A stretch of DNA of 64,000 bases from a virus. The stretch covers positions 1-64,000 of IMG/VR virus record IMGVR_UViG_3300010397_000043. One strand, given 5' to 3'. Position numbers and translations under genes: made by a program. Shown here one piece after another: positions 24,629 to 33,770 of the stretch. The notes under the pieces were generated by a model. It was not told the DNA's origin, searched no databases, and was given only the letters and a program-made list of their open reading frames with translations. Position 1 is the first letter of the stretch. Each line of letters opens with the position of its first letter.

Positions 24629-26118
24629 TGGGGAACCCCTTCTCGAATTGCGGAAACGCCCGCGTTGGAGGAAGTATTACGAATCAGGTTCGCCAGGAAG
24701 TCGTCTGCCTCGGCGTCGATCAGGTCGTCGCCATCTTTCTTGCTGCCAGCGGGCGCGGGCGCGGCGTTGGGCTCGGGGGCCGGCGCAGCGGGCGGCTTGG
24801 CAGCGACAGGCGCGAGCGGGTTCGGAACCGGCGTGTCCACTGGCACGTACTGCATCTGCACGCGCGGGATTTCGCCACCCTTCACCGGGGGCAGACCTTC
24901 CTTGGCACGCGCTTCGTTGATCGACAGCACGCCGGCTTGAATACCCTTCTGGTACGTGTCGTAGCGAACATCCGACTCCATACGGAACAGGGCTTCCAGG
25001 TCAAAGGCGCAGTAGACGCCACGACTCAGGCCCAGGTCCTTGTCAAAACGGCGCTCGGTCGATTCCAGGTGGTACTGCAGGCAACCCTGGAAGTACGCAC
25101 GCGCCATCTGTTCGCTGTTGCGGAACGTGGTCTTGCCCAGTTCGGCCAGCATGTAGAGCGGCACGCGAAACACGCGGGCAACGTCTTCGATGGTCCAGCG
25201 GAGTTGCTCGATCAGTTGTGCATCGACAGCGTTGATCGCGAGCGGCTCCCAGGTCAGGCCATCGCCCAGCACCGCAGTCTCGCCCAGCTTGCCACGCTGG
25301 CTAAACCGGTTCTGCCATTCCTCTTTCAGCCGAGTGGCAGTCTCTTTCGCGATGGTGCCCGGCGCGGTCAGGATGCCGCCCGGTCGGCAGTAGTTCGCGA
25401 AGAACTCCTCCGACTGCATCATGATGCGACCACCAGTCATCGCGCTGTAGGCAGCGGCGGTGATCGGGCTCACGCCCAGCAGGGGGTGCCACAGGCAGTT
25501 GATGCGGTCGTTGATGATGAAGCGCGCCGGGATGACGTTGTTGGGCCCCATCTGGTCTTCGGGGAACAGGTACGAGCCACCCGTCCCGTAGTTGACTTGG
25601 TAGAAAATGGCCTTGGTTTCGTTGTCGATCAGGGGCAGCACCCGGCCCACCGGCAGCAAGTGCATCTCGCGGCACACGCCGCGCTGGTCCAGCACCATGT
25701 AGATGTACGAGTTGCCCGTCATCAACTTCGCTGCCATGTGCTGTTGCATGAACTCCAGCATCGTCTGGTACGAGTTGGGGTTCTCGAACAGCAGTTGAAT
25801 CGGGTGCTGCATGGAGACTTCGGGCACGCCCTTGTCCCCGGTCTTCATCACGTTTAGTGGCAGCTTCGCCACGTCCTCCGAGATGATGGTGACGCAGGCG
25901 TACACGGCGCTAAACGCCATGATCACCGGGTCGTCCTTGCCGCTGCCCGACAGGCCGCGCTGCCACGCTTGCAGGAACGGCTCGCGCACCCCGGGGATGT
26001 ACGTGCTCACGCTCGACGCGACGGCGAGGCTCTTCTCCTCCTCGGCACGGAGCGATTGCTCGACCCGCCCGCGAAACGGCGCGCGGACAAAGCCCTTGAG
26101 TGCATTAATCAGGTCCAT
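24625..26118 (-). CDS. Portal protein (HK97 family)
   Basis: This 497-residue protein forms the dodecameric portal for DNA packaging and exit. The start at 26118 (MDLINALKGFVRAPF) was chosen over an upstream ATG because of typical length and opening. Recognisable elements are AVYACVTIISEDVAKLPLNV near residue 75, GNSYIYMV, and VARVFRVPLYMLAELGKTTF in the clip/wing region, all usual for HK97-type portals. The C-terminus is Ala/Pro-rich and acidic. It lies between a small gene after the capsid and the repetitive fibre gene. Confidence 0.92.
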   Translation of the reverse strand: MDLINALKGFVRAPFRGRVEQSLRAEEEKSLAVASSVSTYIPGVREPFLQAWQRGLSGSGKDDPVIMAFSAVYACVTIISEDVAKLPLNVMKTGDKGVPEVSMQHPIQLLFENPNSYQTMLEFMQQHMAAKLMTGNSYIYMVLDQRGVCREMHLLPVGRVLPLIDNETKAIFYQVNYGTGGSYLFPEDQMGPNNVIPARFIINDRINCLWHPLLGVSPITAAAYSAMTGGRIMMQSEEFFANYCRPGGILTAPGTIAKETATRLKEEWQNRFSQRGKLGETAVLGDGLTWEPLAINAVDAQLIEQLRWTIEDVARVFRVPLYMLAELGKTTFRNSEQMARAYFQGCLQYHLESTERRFDKDLGLSRGVYCAFDLEALFRMESDVRYDTYQKGIQAGVLSINEARAKEGLPPVKGGEIPRVQMQYVPVDTPVPNPLAPVAAKPPAAPAPEPNAAPAPAGSKKDGDDLIDAEADDFLANLIRNTSSNAGVSAIREGVPQ

Positions 26119-26125
26119 TTGCACC

Positions 26126-26350
26126 TCAACGGCGGCTGTGCTTACCTTGATGGTGTTGCTGCTTCGTGACGACCGCACCGACTGCCACCGCTTGCTTTTC
26201 CTGCTTCGTGGGCTCGCTACGCGGGGCTAGCGTACCCATCTGCAGAGCGATGTAGTCTTCGGCGTCTCGGTCGGTCATTTCCACGACTTCGCCACGGGCG
26301 TACCAGCGACCACCGTAGTTGAGTCGCTCGCCAAGTTGGACTGGAGTCAT
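26126..26350 (-). CDS. Small phage protein upstream of portal
   Basis: This 74-residue protein (MTPVQLGERLNYGGRWYARGEVVEM...) has GGAG before its ATG. The first half is a compact, conserved-looking domain that reads like small head proteins encoded between capsid and portal; the second half is Gln/Lys/His-rich. It may help head assembly. No named family is assigned. Confidence 0.65.
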   Translation of the reverse strand: MTPVQLGERLNYGGRWYARGEVVEMTDRDAEDYIALQMGTLAPRSEPTKQEKQAVAVGAVVTKQQHHQGKHSRR

Positions 26351-26370
26351 TGCTATTCTCCTTTATGCGA

Positions 26371-26400
26371 AAAAGGCGGCGAGCCTTGCAGCCCGCCGCC
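26371..26400 (-). terminator. Terminator after the capsid gene
   Basis: On the minus strand GGCGGCGGG pairs with CTCGCCGCC (one G-U), with a TGCAAGG-type loop, and is followed by TTTTT. It lies between the capsid stop and the next gene, probably partial, giving extra capsid transcript. Confidence 0.75.
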
Positions 26401-26423
26401 TGCCCTTGTGGTCGGTTGCCCGA

Positions 26424-27791
26424 TCAGTAGGTCACAGCCGTGATGACAGCGAAGGCCGCATCGCGACGGCGCAGCCAGTGCATGAACCGCTCGGCACGAA
26501 TACCGATCAGGTTGTTCTGCCAGAGGCTGGTCAGCGTGCCGGAACCGGTCGAGTCCATCGCCACAGCCGCTTCTTGCGAAGCGTCGAGCATCACCTGACC
26601 GTCATCGGCCAGCAGGGTCTCCGGCGCACACACGAGGCCAATGTAGGACTCGTTGGTGCCGACGCCCAGGTTGGTCACGATGCCGGTGGAGACGATGACC
26701 GGGATGCCACGGAACGTCGGATTCGCGTTGTCCTGCAGACCCGGGAACGCCCACACGTCTTGCGCCGTGCGAAGCGAGCTGAGGTACAGGAAGGTACGCG
26801 GCGACATCACCCAGTACAGGCCGGCGAGGTCCACGTTGGCGTTGGCAATGTGCGTCATCGCCGCCGTGGTGTCGGTCAGGATCGCCGCAACGGTGGTGCC
26901 GGATTGCGGGATGCTGCCACCAGAGGTGACGCTGTTCAGCACGGAGGCCGGCGACACGTTCGCAGATGCAGCCACCGACGGATCGATGAACTGGGCATCC
27001 GTGAATTGCGCGATGGTCGCGATCAGGTCCGATTGCACCAGGGCTTCCGCCGACGGATCGCTCAGTCGGGCAAGTTCCTGGGTGATGACCACGATACCCG
27101 CGACCTTGGTCAGCGGGATGGTCACCGAGTCGAACTGCAGCTTCGAGACCGGCTTGCCGCCAGCCTGTCCGACCCAGCCGACCGTCGCACCGGACGTCTG
27201 GCGCGGGATGCGCACGTTGAACGGCACGCGGCGGAAGCCGGCCATCTTGCCGATGATGGTGGCGGGACGCAGCAGGTCGATGAACTCGTTCGCGGCGATC
27301 TTGTAGTCCGCAATCGGCTTCGCCCAGTTGGTGTCCGTCGTGGTACCGGCAGCGACCGCAGACTTGAGGATGTTGTAGACCTCAGGCGTGCTGTCACCCC
27401 AGTTGTTCTTCGCCATCTCGGCGGCGGCGGTCAGGTTGCCCTTGGAGGCAGCGAGCGCCATCGCATAGCGGGTGAAGACGGTGCCCTTCGGCAGATTGCG
27501 CTCCACGCTGATGCGGGGATTCGCGCGCTGGCCCACGACCACGGAAGTGCCGGTGGGTTCCACGACAGGCTTGAGCGTGTCGCTGTTCGCCATCAGCTTC
27601 TCGACGCTTTCGGTCGAGGCGATCTGCTTGTCCAGCGCCTTGATCTCAGCTTCGCAGGTGTCGAACGCGGACTGCTCCGCTTCGGTGAAGACGCGGGCCT
27701 CGGCGGCAGCGCCTTCGTGGAGTGCCGCCATCTTGGCGACGGTTGCCTCGCGTGCCTTACGCAGCTTGGCGAGATGTTCAGCAAAGTTCAT
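26424..27791 (-). CDS. Major capsid protein (HK97 fold)
   Basis: This 455-residue protein has an N-terminal ~85-120 residue charged helical delta domain (AEHLAKLRKAREATVAKMAAL) that acts as scaffold and is expected to be cut off by the neighbouring protease. The remainder shows HK97 features: GATVGWVGQAGGKPVSKLQF in the E-loop/spine region, VAGIVVITQELARLS, and a C-terminal P-domain strand (IGIRAERFMHWLRRRDAAF). It is preceded by the prohead protease gene, with a terminator directly after it. Confidence 0.93.
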   Translation of the reverse strand: MNFAEHLAKLRKAREATVAKMAALHEGAAAEARVFTEAEQSAFDTCEAEIKALDKQIASTESVEKLMANSDTLKPVVEPTGTSVVVGQRANPRISVERNLPKGTVFTRYAMALAASKGNLTAAAEMAKNNWGDSTPEVYNILKSAVAAGTTTDTNWAKPIADYKIAANEFIDLLRPATIIGKMAGFRRVPFNVRIPRQTSGATVGWVGQAGGKPVSKLQFDSVTIPLTKVAGIVVITQELARLSDPSAEALVQSDLIATIAQFTDAQFIDPSVAASANVSPASVLNSVTSGGSIPQSGTTVAAILTDTTAAMTHIANANVDLAGLYWVMSPRTFLYLSSLRTAQDVWAFPGLQDNANPTFRGIPVIVSTGIVTNLGVGTNESYIGLVCAPETLLADDGQVMLDASQEAAVAMDSTGSGTLTSLWQNNLIGIRAERFMHWLRRRDAAFAVITAVTY

Positions 27792-27819
27792 GAAAAGCTC
27801 CTAAGAGGTGAAAGGAAAG

Positions 27820-28404
27820 TCACTTGCTGCTCGTACCGCCGAGCTGAAGAATCTTCAGACGCCGTTCCCTTGCAGCCGCTTGGACAATCGCGTCCTGGCT
27901 GAAGAGTCGGTGCATCGTCCGATCTGAGGTGCCCCACGATTTCGCGAGGCTGAGTGCGTTCGGGTTCGAGGGGATCGAAACGATGCTGATTTCCAGCAGT
28001 TCCTGCCCGATGAACTCGAAACCCGAGAATTGATCTTGCTTGTCCCGGAGGATTTGCGGCTCCTGGGTGACCGCGAAGCCCACGCTGACAGCGCGGACAA
28101 TCTTTTGGTCGATCAGCTTGCGGAGCGTGTCGATGAACTCGCTCGTACCGAAGTCGGCCAGCTTGATATCGCTCACAAGCTGCGTGCCCTCGACCATGGT
28201 CTTGGGGCTGTACCCGACCGGCAGCTTGCCGTCGTGGCCGAATAGAACGATGGGGTTCTTCTTGTACCGACGGAGGTCCCAGCCCGAGGCGCGAACAATG
28301 TCGCCGTGACCATCGACTGACTCATCGCTGGCGACAAAGCTCAGCATGCCGTCAGGCGACGCCTTCGTGATCTGGACTTCCTTGAAAACGGTCTGCACTT
28401 CCAC
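27820..28404 (-). CDS. Prohead protease (HK97 gp4-like, S78/U35)
   Basis: This 194-residue protein matures the capsid by cleaving the delta domain. Catalytic elements are visible: FGHDGKLPVGY with His57 and VRAVSVGF with Ser107, followed by LLEISIVSIPSNPNAL, the family hallmark. The Glu/second His is not assigned with certainty. It is the first gene of the capsid operon, with a predicted promoter about 170 bp upstream. Confidence 0.92.
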   Translation of the reverse strand: MEVQTVFKEVQITKASPDGMLSFVASDESVDGHGDIVRASGWDLRRYKKNPIVLFGHDGKLPVGYSPKTMVEGTQLVSDIKLADFGTSEFIDTLRKLIDQKIVRAVSVGFAVTQEPQILRDKQDQFSGFEFIGQELLEISIVSIPSNPNALSLAKSWGTSDRTMHRLFSQDAIVQAAARERRLKILQLGGTSSK

Positions 28405-28575
28405 GGTGTACGGCTCCAGCTATCTGGCCGGTTCGCCGGTGGCATTGCGCCGCCCGACTTCCACCGTTGCCGTGGGTGTAACTCTTACTCAGTCGGAAAT
28501 TCCCGTTCTTCGCGGTCGCGTTCGCGCTCACGTTTTCCGGGTCGGTTACGGCTGTAGAGTTCCATAGATGGCGGC

Positions 28576-28604
28576 AATGTACCACAGCCCCCGCGCGCGA
28601 GCAA
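28576..28604 (-). promoter_or_regulatory. Predicted promoter for protease-capsid operon
   Basis: On the minus strand TTGCTC and TACATT are spaced by 17 bp, 170-200 bp upstream of the protease start. The regulatory palindrome at 28616 lies just upstream of the -35. The 28405-28575 stretch otherwise holds no gene I can support. Confidence 0.5.
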
Positions 28605-28615
28605 GAGGGCCAGCC

Positions 28616-28651
28616 ATTACCACTGGTAATTTGTAACTAGGGTTTACCCTA
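28616..28651. promoter_or_regulatory. Palindrome pair ATTACCACTGGTAAT and TAGGGTTTACCCTA
   Basis: 28616-28630 is a perfect ATTACC/GGTAAT palindrome and 28638-28651 a TAGGGT/ACCCTA palindrome that runs into the stop codon of the upstream gene. The linker TTGTAAC between them also occurs at 55610-55615 in the same order. They lie upstream of the predicted capsid-operon promoter. Confidence 0.7.
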
Positions 28652-29008
28652 ATCTCGCCCAGGCATGTCGGGCAAGGGCACGGTCTGCCCTGCGAGGCCA
28701 TGGGTGCAGTCGCCAAGGAACACGATGTTCCCGTCGATGATGTACGAGTGGCAGATACGCCGCACCTTCTGCTGAGGCCACGGGTTCTGTTCAAACTCTT
28801 TGTAGTTCTCGTAGGTAACTGGCGGCTCGTAGTTGTAGCTGTCCAGCAACAGGCTGGGCGTGAACGTTGGCTTTTCTTCGTTGCCGTTGAACGCCCAGGC
28901 TAGACGACCCTTTGTCCACACTGCATGGATTTCGCGGCACCCCGGGCACCAGAACGTATACCCGTCGTTGGAGTCGTCCGGGCTGGCGAAGCGTTTCATG
29001 ATCGGCAT
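28649..29008 (-). CDS. DUF6527-like phage protein
   Basis: This 119-residue protein has AGGAGG before the ATG. Conserved features include FWCPGCREIHAVW, a zinc-binding-like CPGC; PTFTPSLLL; CHSYIIDGNIVFLGDCTHGL; and AGQTVPLP. These match a small phage family often labelled DUF6527, whose function is unknown. It lies between large terminase and the capsid operon. Confidence 0.75.
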   Translation of the reverse strand: MPIMKRFASPDDSNDGYTFWCPGCREIHAVWTKGRLAWAFNGNEEKPTFTPSLLLDSYNYEPPVTYENYKEFEQNPWPQQKVRRICHSYIIDGNIVFLGDCTHGLAGQTVPLPDMPGRD

Positions 29009-29016
29009 AGGTCCTC

Positions 29017-30618
29017 CTACAAAAAGAACAGGCTCGATTCGGTGACCGGGGGCTTGCCCTCCTCCGGCTTCTCGTAGAAACCGCCCGTAGCCATCACAGC
29101 AGCGACCATGGGGTCGATACGGGCGCTCGACTTCGCCTTCTCGAGCTTGCGGTTCTTGGCTGGGTCGAGCGCGACGACCGCGTTAGCCGCCGCCATGTTG
29201 AGCAGAGGGTTGTCGCCGTGGGCGAGCTTTTCCTCCAGTAGCAGTGTCTCGAAAAACTCGACGCGCGGCGACATGTCACGAAAGCCCTGGCCCACCGAGT
29301 ACCACTGGTCTTCGGGCAGGTCCTGCAGAAAGCCCTCGGCCGCAGCATCCATCTTGAATTGGCTGATGCGCCACCGGTCGAAGTGCAGGCCGGCAATGCG
29401 CATGCCAGTCAACTGCATCTTGAGGTACTGGCAGACCATGGCGTAGCTGATGATGCGCCCAGGCAGCGCGATCAGGTGGCCTTGCTTCACCCAGGTCTCG
29501 TACGGAACCCGGTCTTGCTTGGCCCGCTCACGCAGGCCCACGATGGGCGTGAATGCAAAGCACTTGAGGTGCATGACGCCAGTGTCGGGGTGCCGGGCCG
29601 CAAGCACCGCCGCAGTCAAGTCCCGGTTCTGCGACAGGTCGAGTCCGATATGCACGTCCACGCCGCTTGTGAACAGGTCCTCGTCCACCTCGCCGGCTGC
29701 GGTCTTCCAGACGCTGGGGGCCACGAACAGGGTCAACAGCGAAATGCGCTGGTTCAGGTACAGGTTGCGGAACGTCGGCTCGAAGGAGCTGATGCGCCTA
29801 GCCCGCTCGGCGGCTTCCTTGAACTCCTTCTCACTGCGGAACTTGCCCAGTGCGAAGTTCACGGTCTGCCACACCACCGGGTCGAAGATGTCGGAATCTT
29901 TCGCCGCTGCGTACAGCCGAAGAACCGTTTCCGGCGTCGGGTTCATCATCGCGTCGTCGATCAGCACACTCAGCAGGTCTGTATCACTTGCGGCCTGCGT
30001 GCTGATGATCAGCGATAGGGGTTCGTGCTGCGCGCCACCGGCGGTTTCCAGGGCGTCGTACAGTCCATCCACCGGGCCAATCACCTGCCCCAGTTCGTCG
30101 TGGATGGTCAAGGCCGGGGACAAGCCGTGAGCCGTGGTCGCATCCGCGCTCAGCGCCCGGTAGACCGTTCCCATCGCAAGGCCCTTGATGGTCTTGTACG
30201 AATCGGTGATCTGTACCAGATTGCCCAGGTCGTTGCGCAGCCGAAGTGACTTGGCGAGGTAGTTGAAAATCAGCGCCGCTTGGTCCCGACTGCGAGCCGC
30301 AGAGTACAACTGAGCGTTGGCCCTGGCTTCGGGTCCGATCAGGTGCCCCGCCAGAAGGGCCGCAATCAGGCCCGTTTTCCCATTCTTACGGGCAATCGAC
30401 AGGATGCCCCGCCGAGTAATCAGGGCCCCGAGCGGGTCCACGTTGTCATATACAGCCTCAACGAAGTCGGTCTGCTCCGGTAGCAGCACCATCGGTTGCC
30501 CGACCAGCATGCCGTCTGGCACGAGGATGTACTTCTCGATGAACCGCTGCATGCGCGAGGCACGCAGGGAACTGACCAGCGGCTTCTGCGCCGGTAGAGC
30601 AGCTTTGCGGCGAGGCAT
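29017..30618 (-). CDS. Terminase large subunit
   Basis: This 533-residue packaging motor has a Walker A-like SIARKNGKTG (about 73-83), a Walker B LTIHDELGQ (about 164-172) and nuclease motifs beginning GLDLSQNRDLTA (Asp near 323) with further acidic residues in the C-terminal half. The form of the ATPase motif (ARKNGKT) places it with the HK97/P27-partnered large terminases. The ATG at 30618 overlaps the small terminase stop (TGATG); a GTG one codon upstream is also possible. Confidence 0.93.
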   Translation of the reverse strand: MPRRKAALPAQKPLVSSLRASRMQRFIEKYILVPDGMLVGQPMVLLPEQTDFVEAVYDNVDPLGALITRRGILSIARKNGKTGLIAALLAGHLIGPEARANAQLYSAARSRDQAALIFNYLAKSLRLRNDLGNLVQITDSYKTIKGLAMGTVYRALSADATTAHGLSPALTIHDELGQVIGPVDGLYDALETAGGAQHEPLSLIISTQAASDTDLLSVLIDDAMMNPTPETVLRLYAAAKDSDIFDPVVWQTVNFALGKFRSEKEFKEAAERARRISSFEPTFRNLYLNQRISLLTLFVAPSVWKTAAGEVDEDLFTSGVDVHIGLDLSQNRDLTAAVLAARHPDTGVMHLKCFAFTPIVGLRERAKQDRVPYETWVKQGHLIALPGRIISYAMVCQYLKMQLTGMRIAGLHFDRWRISQFKMDAAAEGFLQDLPEDQWYSVGQGFRDMSPRVEFFETLLLEEKLAHGDNPLLNMAAANAVVALDPAKNRKLEKAKSSARIDPMVAAVMATGGFYEKPEEGKPPVTESSLFFL

Positions 30619-31160
30619 CACTGCACCATGCGGGGCGGCAAGCCAGACGCACCGGCCAGCAGGCTATCGTCACCGTCGTCGCCGTCTTCGTTGATCTGTT
30701 TGGCGGCGCTCGTGGCGTTTTTCTTCTTTTGCTGCTGAGCCTTGTCGTTGTCAATGTCAAACCGGGAGGTCGGCTGCGCACGCAGCTTCGTGGACAGCGA
30801 CATCAGCCGGGTCTCGGCGATGCTGCGCACCACGATCTTGGGGTTCACGACCATGTCCCCCTTGGCGTTCTCGATGAGGTCGCCTTCTTCCTGAATCTGC
30901 TTGTCCAGCCGGTCGATATCTGCCGCCGCTCGGCAGTACAACTTCAAAAGCGGGTGGTCGCCCTTGTTGAAGTAGTCGTGCGGCTTGGAATTTACAAGCT
31001 CACACCAGTACTTCTTATGTGCTTCGGGCAGGCCCGGCGGGAACGGGTAGACAGGCACGTCGGGATTGGCCTCGATCTCAAGCGCGGCCTTCAATTCTGT
31101 GCCTTTACGATCCCCATAGGTCCCAGCCTTCTTGGCGGGCGTTTTCTTGGCGGCGGGCAT
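30618..31160 (-). CDS. Terminase small subunit (P27-like)
   Basis: This 180-residue protein precedes the large subunit and overlaps it. The core (PPGLPEAHKKYWCELVNS, HPLLKLYCRAAADIDRLDKQI, MVVNPKIVVRSIAETRLMSL) follows the P27-type small terminase pattern. The N-terminus is Lys/Ala-rich (PAAKKTPAKKAG) and could bind DNA. It should recognise the packaging site. Confidence 0.85.
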   Translation of the reverse strand: MPAAKKTPAKKAGTYGDRKGTELKAALEIEANPDVPVYPFPPGLPEAHKKYWCELVNSKPHDYFNKGDHPLLKLYCRAAADIDRLDKQIQEEGDLIENAKGDMVVNPKIVVRSIAETRLMSLSTKLRAQPTSRFDIDNDKAQQQKKKNATSAAKQINEDGDDGDDSLLAGASGLPPRMVQ

Positions 31161-31161
31161 G

Positions 31162-31467
31162 TTAAGAGCCTTTCTCGATATGGATGGGATAGCCGTCTTC
31201 GCCAGTAATGACCCAGCGTTCGACAGGAGCAGCTTGGCGCGAGTCTAGCTTGCCAGTCTTCTGCGAGTGGTGCCTCTTGCACAGGCCGCGAAAGTTGCGC
31301 GGGTCGAGCGGGGCACCACCCTTGTTGATGGCGATTATGTGGTCCACCTCTGCCGCACGTGTCTGCAGTCGCAGCAGTGTGCAGACCTGGCACCAGGGGT
31401 TTAGGCGCAGGTACTTCCCCCGGGCGTCGCGCCACTGTCGGGAGGTGTAGAACGAATCGTGCGGCAT
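31162..31467 (-). CDS. HNH endonuclease next to terminase
   Basis: This 101-residue protein has an intact HNH core: VDHIIAINKGG (Asp42-His43), DPRNFRGLC (Asn58) and KRHHSQKT (His66), with zinc-type Cys pairs at 26/29 and near 63. HNH proteins beside terminases are required for cos cleavage in HK97-like packaging, so a role in packaging is likely. It is the first gene of the long minus-strand late region. Confidence 0.9.
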   Translation of the reverse strand: MPHDSFYTSRQWRDARGKYLRLNPWCQVCTLLRLQTRAAEVDHIIAINKGGAPLDPRNFRGLCKRHHSQKTGKLDSRQAAPVERWVITGEDGYPIHIEKGS

Positions 31468-32396
31468 AGGTGGGCCCGGTGTATAGCACAGGTCAGTCTC
31501 AGGTCACAAGAATTGCTGGTATGTTCACGCGCTGATCGCGATCAGGCGCGCGAGGATCAGCTATACGTCGAAAAACAGGATTGCACATTCAACTAGGGGT
31601 ATGGAATTAGAGTAGAAGTGGAATAAGAGACTCTTACGTAGAAAAACAGCATTCGTTTAAAAACGTGGCCGGCGGCGGCAATTTCGGTTTTGTTAAATTT
31701 TCTTTTTTACCCGCCCCCCCGCTCTTTTCTGCAAAATATTCCGCACTCTTTTCTGCACTCTTTACAGCGAATCGAGTGCGAGTGCATCGCGTGCGATAGG
31801 TCGGGTGCGTGCCCCTCGTGTGCGAGTGTGTCGTGTGCGATAGGTGCGGCACTGCACCACACACCAGGGCGGGGGCACCAGGGCGAAGGGCGGGCCCGAG
31901 TGCTCGGCTCGTAAGCACGAAACAGCGCAGCATTACAAGCCCTGTAACCTAGGGGTACAGTGTGGCACGGTATATGCAAAGGCAAGTACCGGTCCACGTT
32001 AGTACACACTTCGTAAACGGGGCAGTGCCGGCGGGCACCCTTGCGAAACGGGCGCAGGCAACGCGAACGGGCATGCGCCAAGGGTGTATGCACACATGCG
32101 CCGATGCGCGCCAGGGCGGGCCCGCTAGGGGCCTTTGCGGGCATGGCCGAAAATGGCTAATCGTTGTGCGGCACAGCATGTGTAACCGATCCCCCTTAAA
32201 TGCGGGGGGTGGTGCAACACAGGGTTTGTAATGCCCTGCCCTGTCGCCTAGGGTATGCGTGGGGGCGCCCATTGGGCCCCCTGGGCAGGGGCCCTAAGCC
32301 CCACCCCCTCGCAGCTTTAACAACCTAGTGCCACGCAACCATAGGGGGTTCGCATGGGCCCGCCATTCGCGCACCTAGCACGAAGGCAGGCACACC
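31468..32396. other. Non-coding region upstream of the terminase operon; possible packaging (cos) site
   Basis: About 930 bp with no convincing gene; the short minus-strand frames lack binding sites and typical composition. It contains a 20-nt near-direct repeat (31564-31583 and 31635-31654, TACGT-GAAAAACAG-ATT type), a T-rich tract (31685-31712), and TGCAGAAAAGAG-type repeats on the minus strand (31725-31762). GC-rich stretches with GGGCCC follow. Position beside HNH and small terminase suggests that promoters and the cos/pac site are here. Confidence 0.5.
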
Positions 32397-32849
32397 ATGG
32401 CAACCACCAAGCAAACCACGAAGCAAACGAACCAAGCGCGCGCCGCACTGGCGCAGCGCGCATCGAAGGCGAAGGCGAAGGCTGCGAAGCCTGCGCCCGT
32501 CGAAGTCGAGGCCGACGAAAGCGAAGTCGAGGCCGACGAAGGCAACGAAGGCGGGTCGCAATGGGCCCGCGAACGCGAGCGCATCGCCGATGGCAAGGGC
32601 AGTGGGCAGCGGTTTACCGCACTCGCCGCCGCGATGCTCGAAGCGCAGCAAGCCGGCAAGTCGCATGCGACCTTTGCCGACATTGCGCAACGCACGGCAG
32701 CGCACACGCGCAACGGCAAGGCCCTTACCCGCACCAGCGTTGCAAGCTGGCGCACATTGCTGCAGCGCGCGAAGCAAACGCCCCTTGGGCCCGACCTTGC
32801 GAATGTGCGTATCGACGAAACCGGCTTTTCGTTCGCGAAGGCCGAGTAA
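32397..32849 (+). CDS. Lys/Ala-rich protein with helical C-domain, unknown
   Basis: This 150-residue protein has two parts. Residues 1-~60 are low-complexity, basic then acidic (KAKAAKPAPVEVEADESEVE). Residues 60-150 are a helical domain (QRFTALAAAMLEAQQAGKSH, TFADIAQRTAAHTRNGKALTRTSVASWRTLL) with a helix-turn-helix-like look. The N-terminus (TTKQTTKQT) resembles that of the ParB-like protein at 55740. A regulatory or DNA-binding role is inferred. Confidence 0.7.
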   Translation: MATTKQTTKQTNQARAALAQRASKAKAKAAKPAPVEVEADESEVEADEGNEGGSQWARERERIADGKGSGQRFTALAAAMLEAQQAGKSHATFADIAQRTAAHTRNGKALTRTSVASWRTLLQRAKQTPLGPDLANVRIDETGFSFAKAE

Positions 32850-33016
32850 GCAAACCCCGCTGCGAAGGCCCCTAACGGGCCCGTAGCGGGCCCCGTAGTA
32901 CCCGAGCAGTACCCCAGGGCCCCACAGGGCCCGCAACGCCCCAAAACCCGCGCGAATCGATGCGGGCCCATGCGAACCCCTAGTGCGTGGCACACACCCC
33001 ATACGAAAGGCAAACC

Positions 33017-33157
33017 ATGCGCAACCTACGAACCCTCGCAACCGCGCTCGCACTTGTGCTCGCCGCACTCGCGCCCGCGCTACTCGGCGCAATGCTCGCA
33101 CCCGACACAACGGGCGCACACGCATTCGCGCTACTGCTACTGCAACCCCCGCACTAG
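33017..33157 (+). CDS. Small exported or membrane protein
   Basis: This 46-residue product (MRNLRTLATALALVLAALAP...) has one N-terminal hydrophobic segment resembling a signal peptide or single-pass anchor. CGAAAGG lies 8 nt upstream of the ATG, the same leader motif as its neighbours. Unknown function. Confidence 0.55.
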   Translation: MRNLRTLATALALVLAALAPALLGAMLAPDTTGAHAFALLLLQPPH

Positions 33158-33168
33158 CGAGGCACACC

Positions 33169-33297
33169 ATGGGCACCCACCTTGCAAACTTCGTTGCGTG
33201 GCAGTGCTATCGGGCCTTTACCTTCGCCCGAATCGAGCACGCTGCGTACTGCCCCATTAACCCGCTGCAGCGGCTCGCGCGCTGGCAGCGCCACTAA
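33169..33297 (+). CDS. Small protein, unknown
   Basis: This 42-residue product (MGTHLANFVAWQCYRAF...) starts 11 nt after the previous stop, with GAGG upstream. It has aromatic and basic residues and no clear membrane span. Support is limited to its start context and position. Confidence 0.45.
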   Translation: MGTHLANFVAWQCYRAFTFARIEHAAYCPINPLQRLARWQRH

Positions 33298-33359
33298 GCC
33301 CCCAAGGCCCGCGCAACGCGGGCCGCTACGGGCCCACCAGGGCCCACGAAAGGCACACC

Positions 33360-33683
33360 ATGCGCACCCCGTACACACCCTGTGCAGCCGACCCCATGCC
33401 CTGCCGACTCGGCGCGCTGCGCACCCCGCCAGCGCGGCCCACTGCCAAGCAAGTCGAAGCGCACGCGAATTTGCAATTCGAGTTAGCCGACTGGCAATAC
33501 ACCCCGTATACGCTGGCACGCTTCGACAGCTTCGACTGGCGCGGCGAACTCGAAAGCGAAATCGGCGCCGACGACTGGCCCGCACCCGAAGCGCCACACC
33601 AGGGCCGCACACCCCCGCGCTTCGACAACGCCGACGAAAGCTTCGCGACATGGGCTGGCATCGATGCCAGCCACGACGAGTAA
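33360..33683 (+). CDS. Small acidic protein, unknown
   Basis: This 107-residue protein is preceded by CACGAAAGGCACACC, the conserved leader seen before several genes here. The N-terminus is Pro/Ala-rich; the rest is acidic and aromatic (QFELADWQYTPYTLARFDSF, FATWAGIDASHDE). A strong terminator follows directly, so it ends this short plus-strand unit. Confidence 0.65.
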   Translation: MRTPYTPCAADPMPCRLGALRTPPARPTAKQVEAHANLQFELADWQYTPYTLARFDSFDWRGELESEIGADDWPAPEAPHQGRTPPRFDNADESFATWAGIDASHDE

Positions 33684-33703
33684 AGCCCCCACGCACCCCC
33701 TTA

Positions 33704-33736
33704 CGCCCCGACAGGCATACCCTGTCGGGGCGTTTT
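33704..33736 (+). terminator. Rho-independent terminator
   Basis: A perfect 12-bp stem CGCCCCGACAGG/CCTGTCGGGGCG with a 5-nt loop is followed by TTTT. It ends the 32397-33683 unit. Confidence 0.9.
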
Positions 33737-33770
33737 GCTTTGTGCTGCAAGTTTTGCCGGTAGAGTTTCG

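Noticed and set aside
26319-27902. 527-codon plus-strand open frame
   Set aside because: Antisense to the major capsid gene, which is well supported; the frame is open only because of GC-rich codons.
28352-28585. 77-codon minus-strand frame upstream of prohead protease
   Set aside because: Different frame from the protease, no binding site, and it overlaps the predicted promoter.
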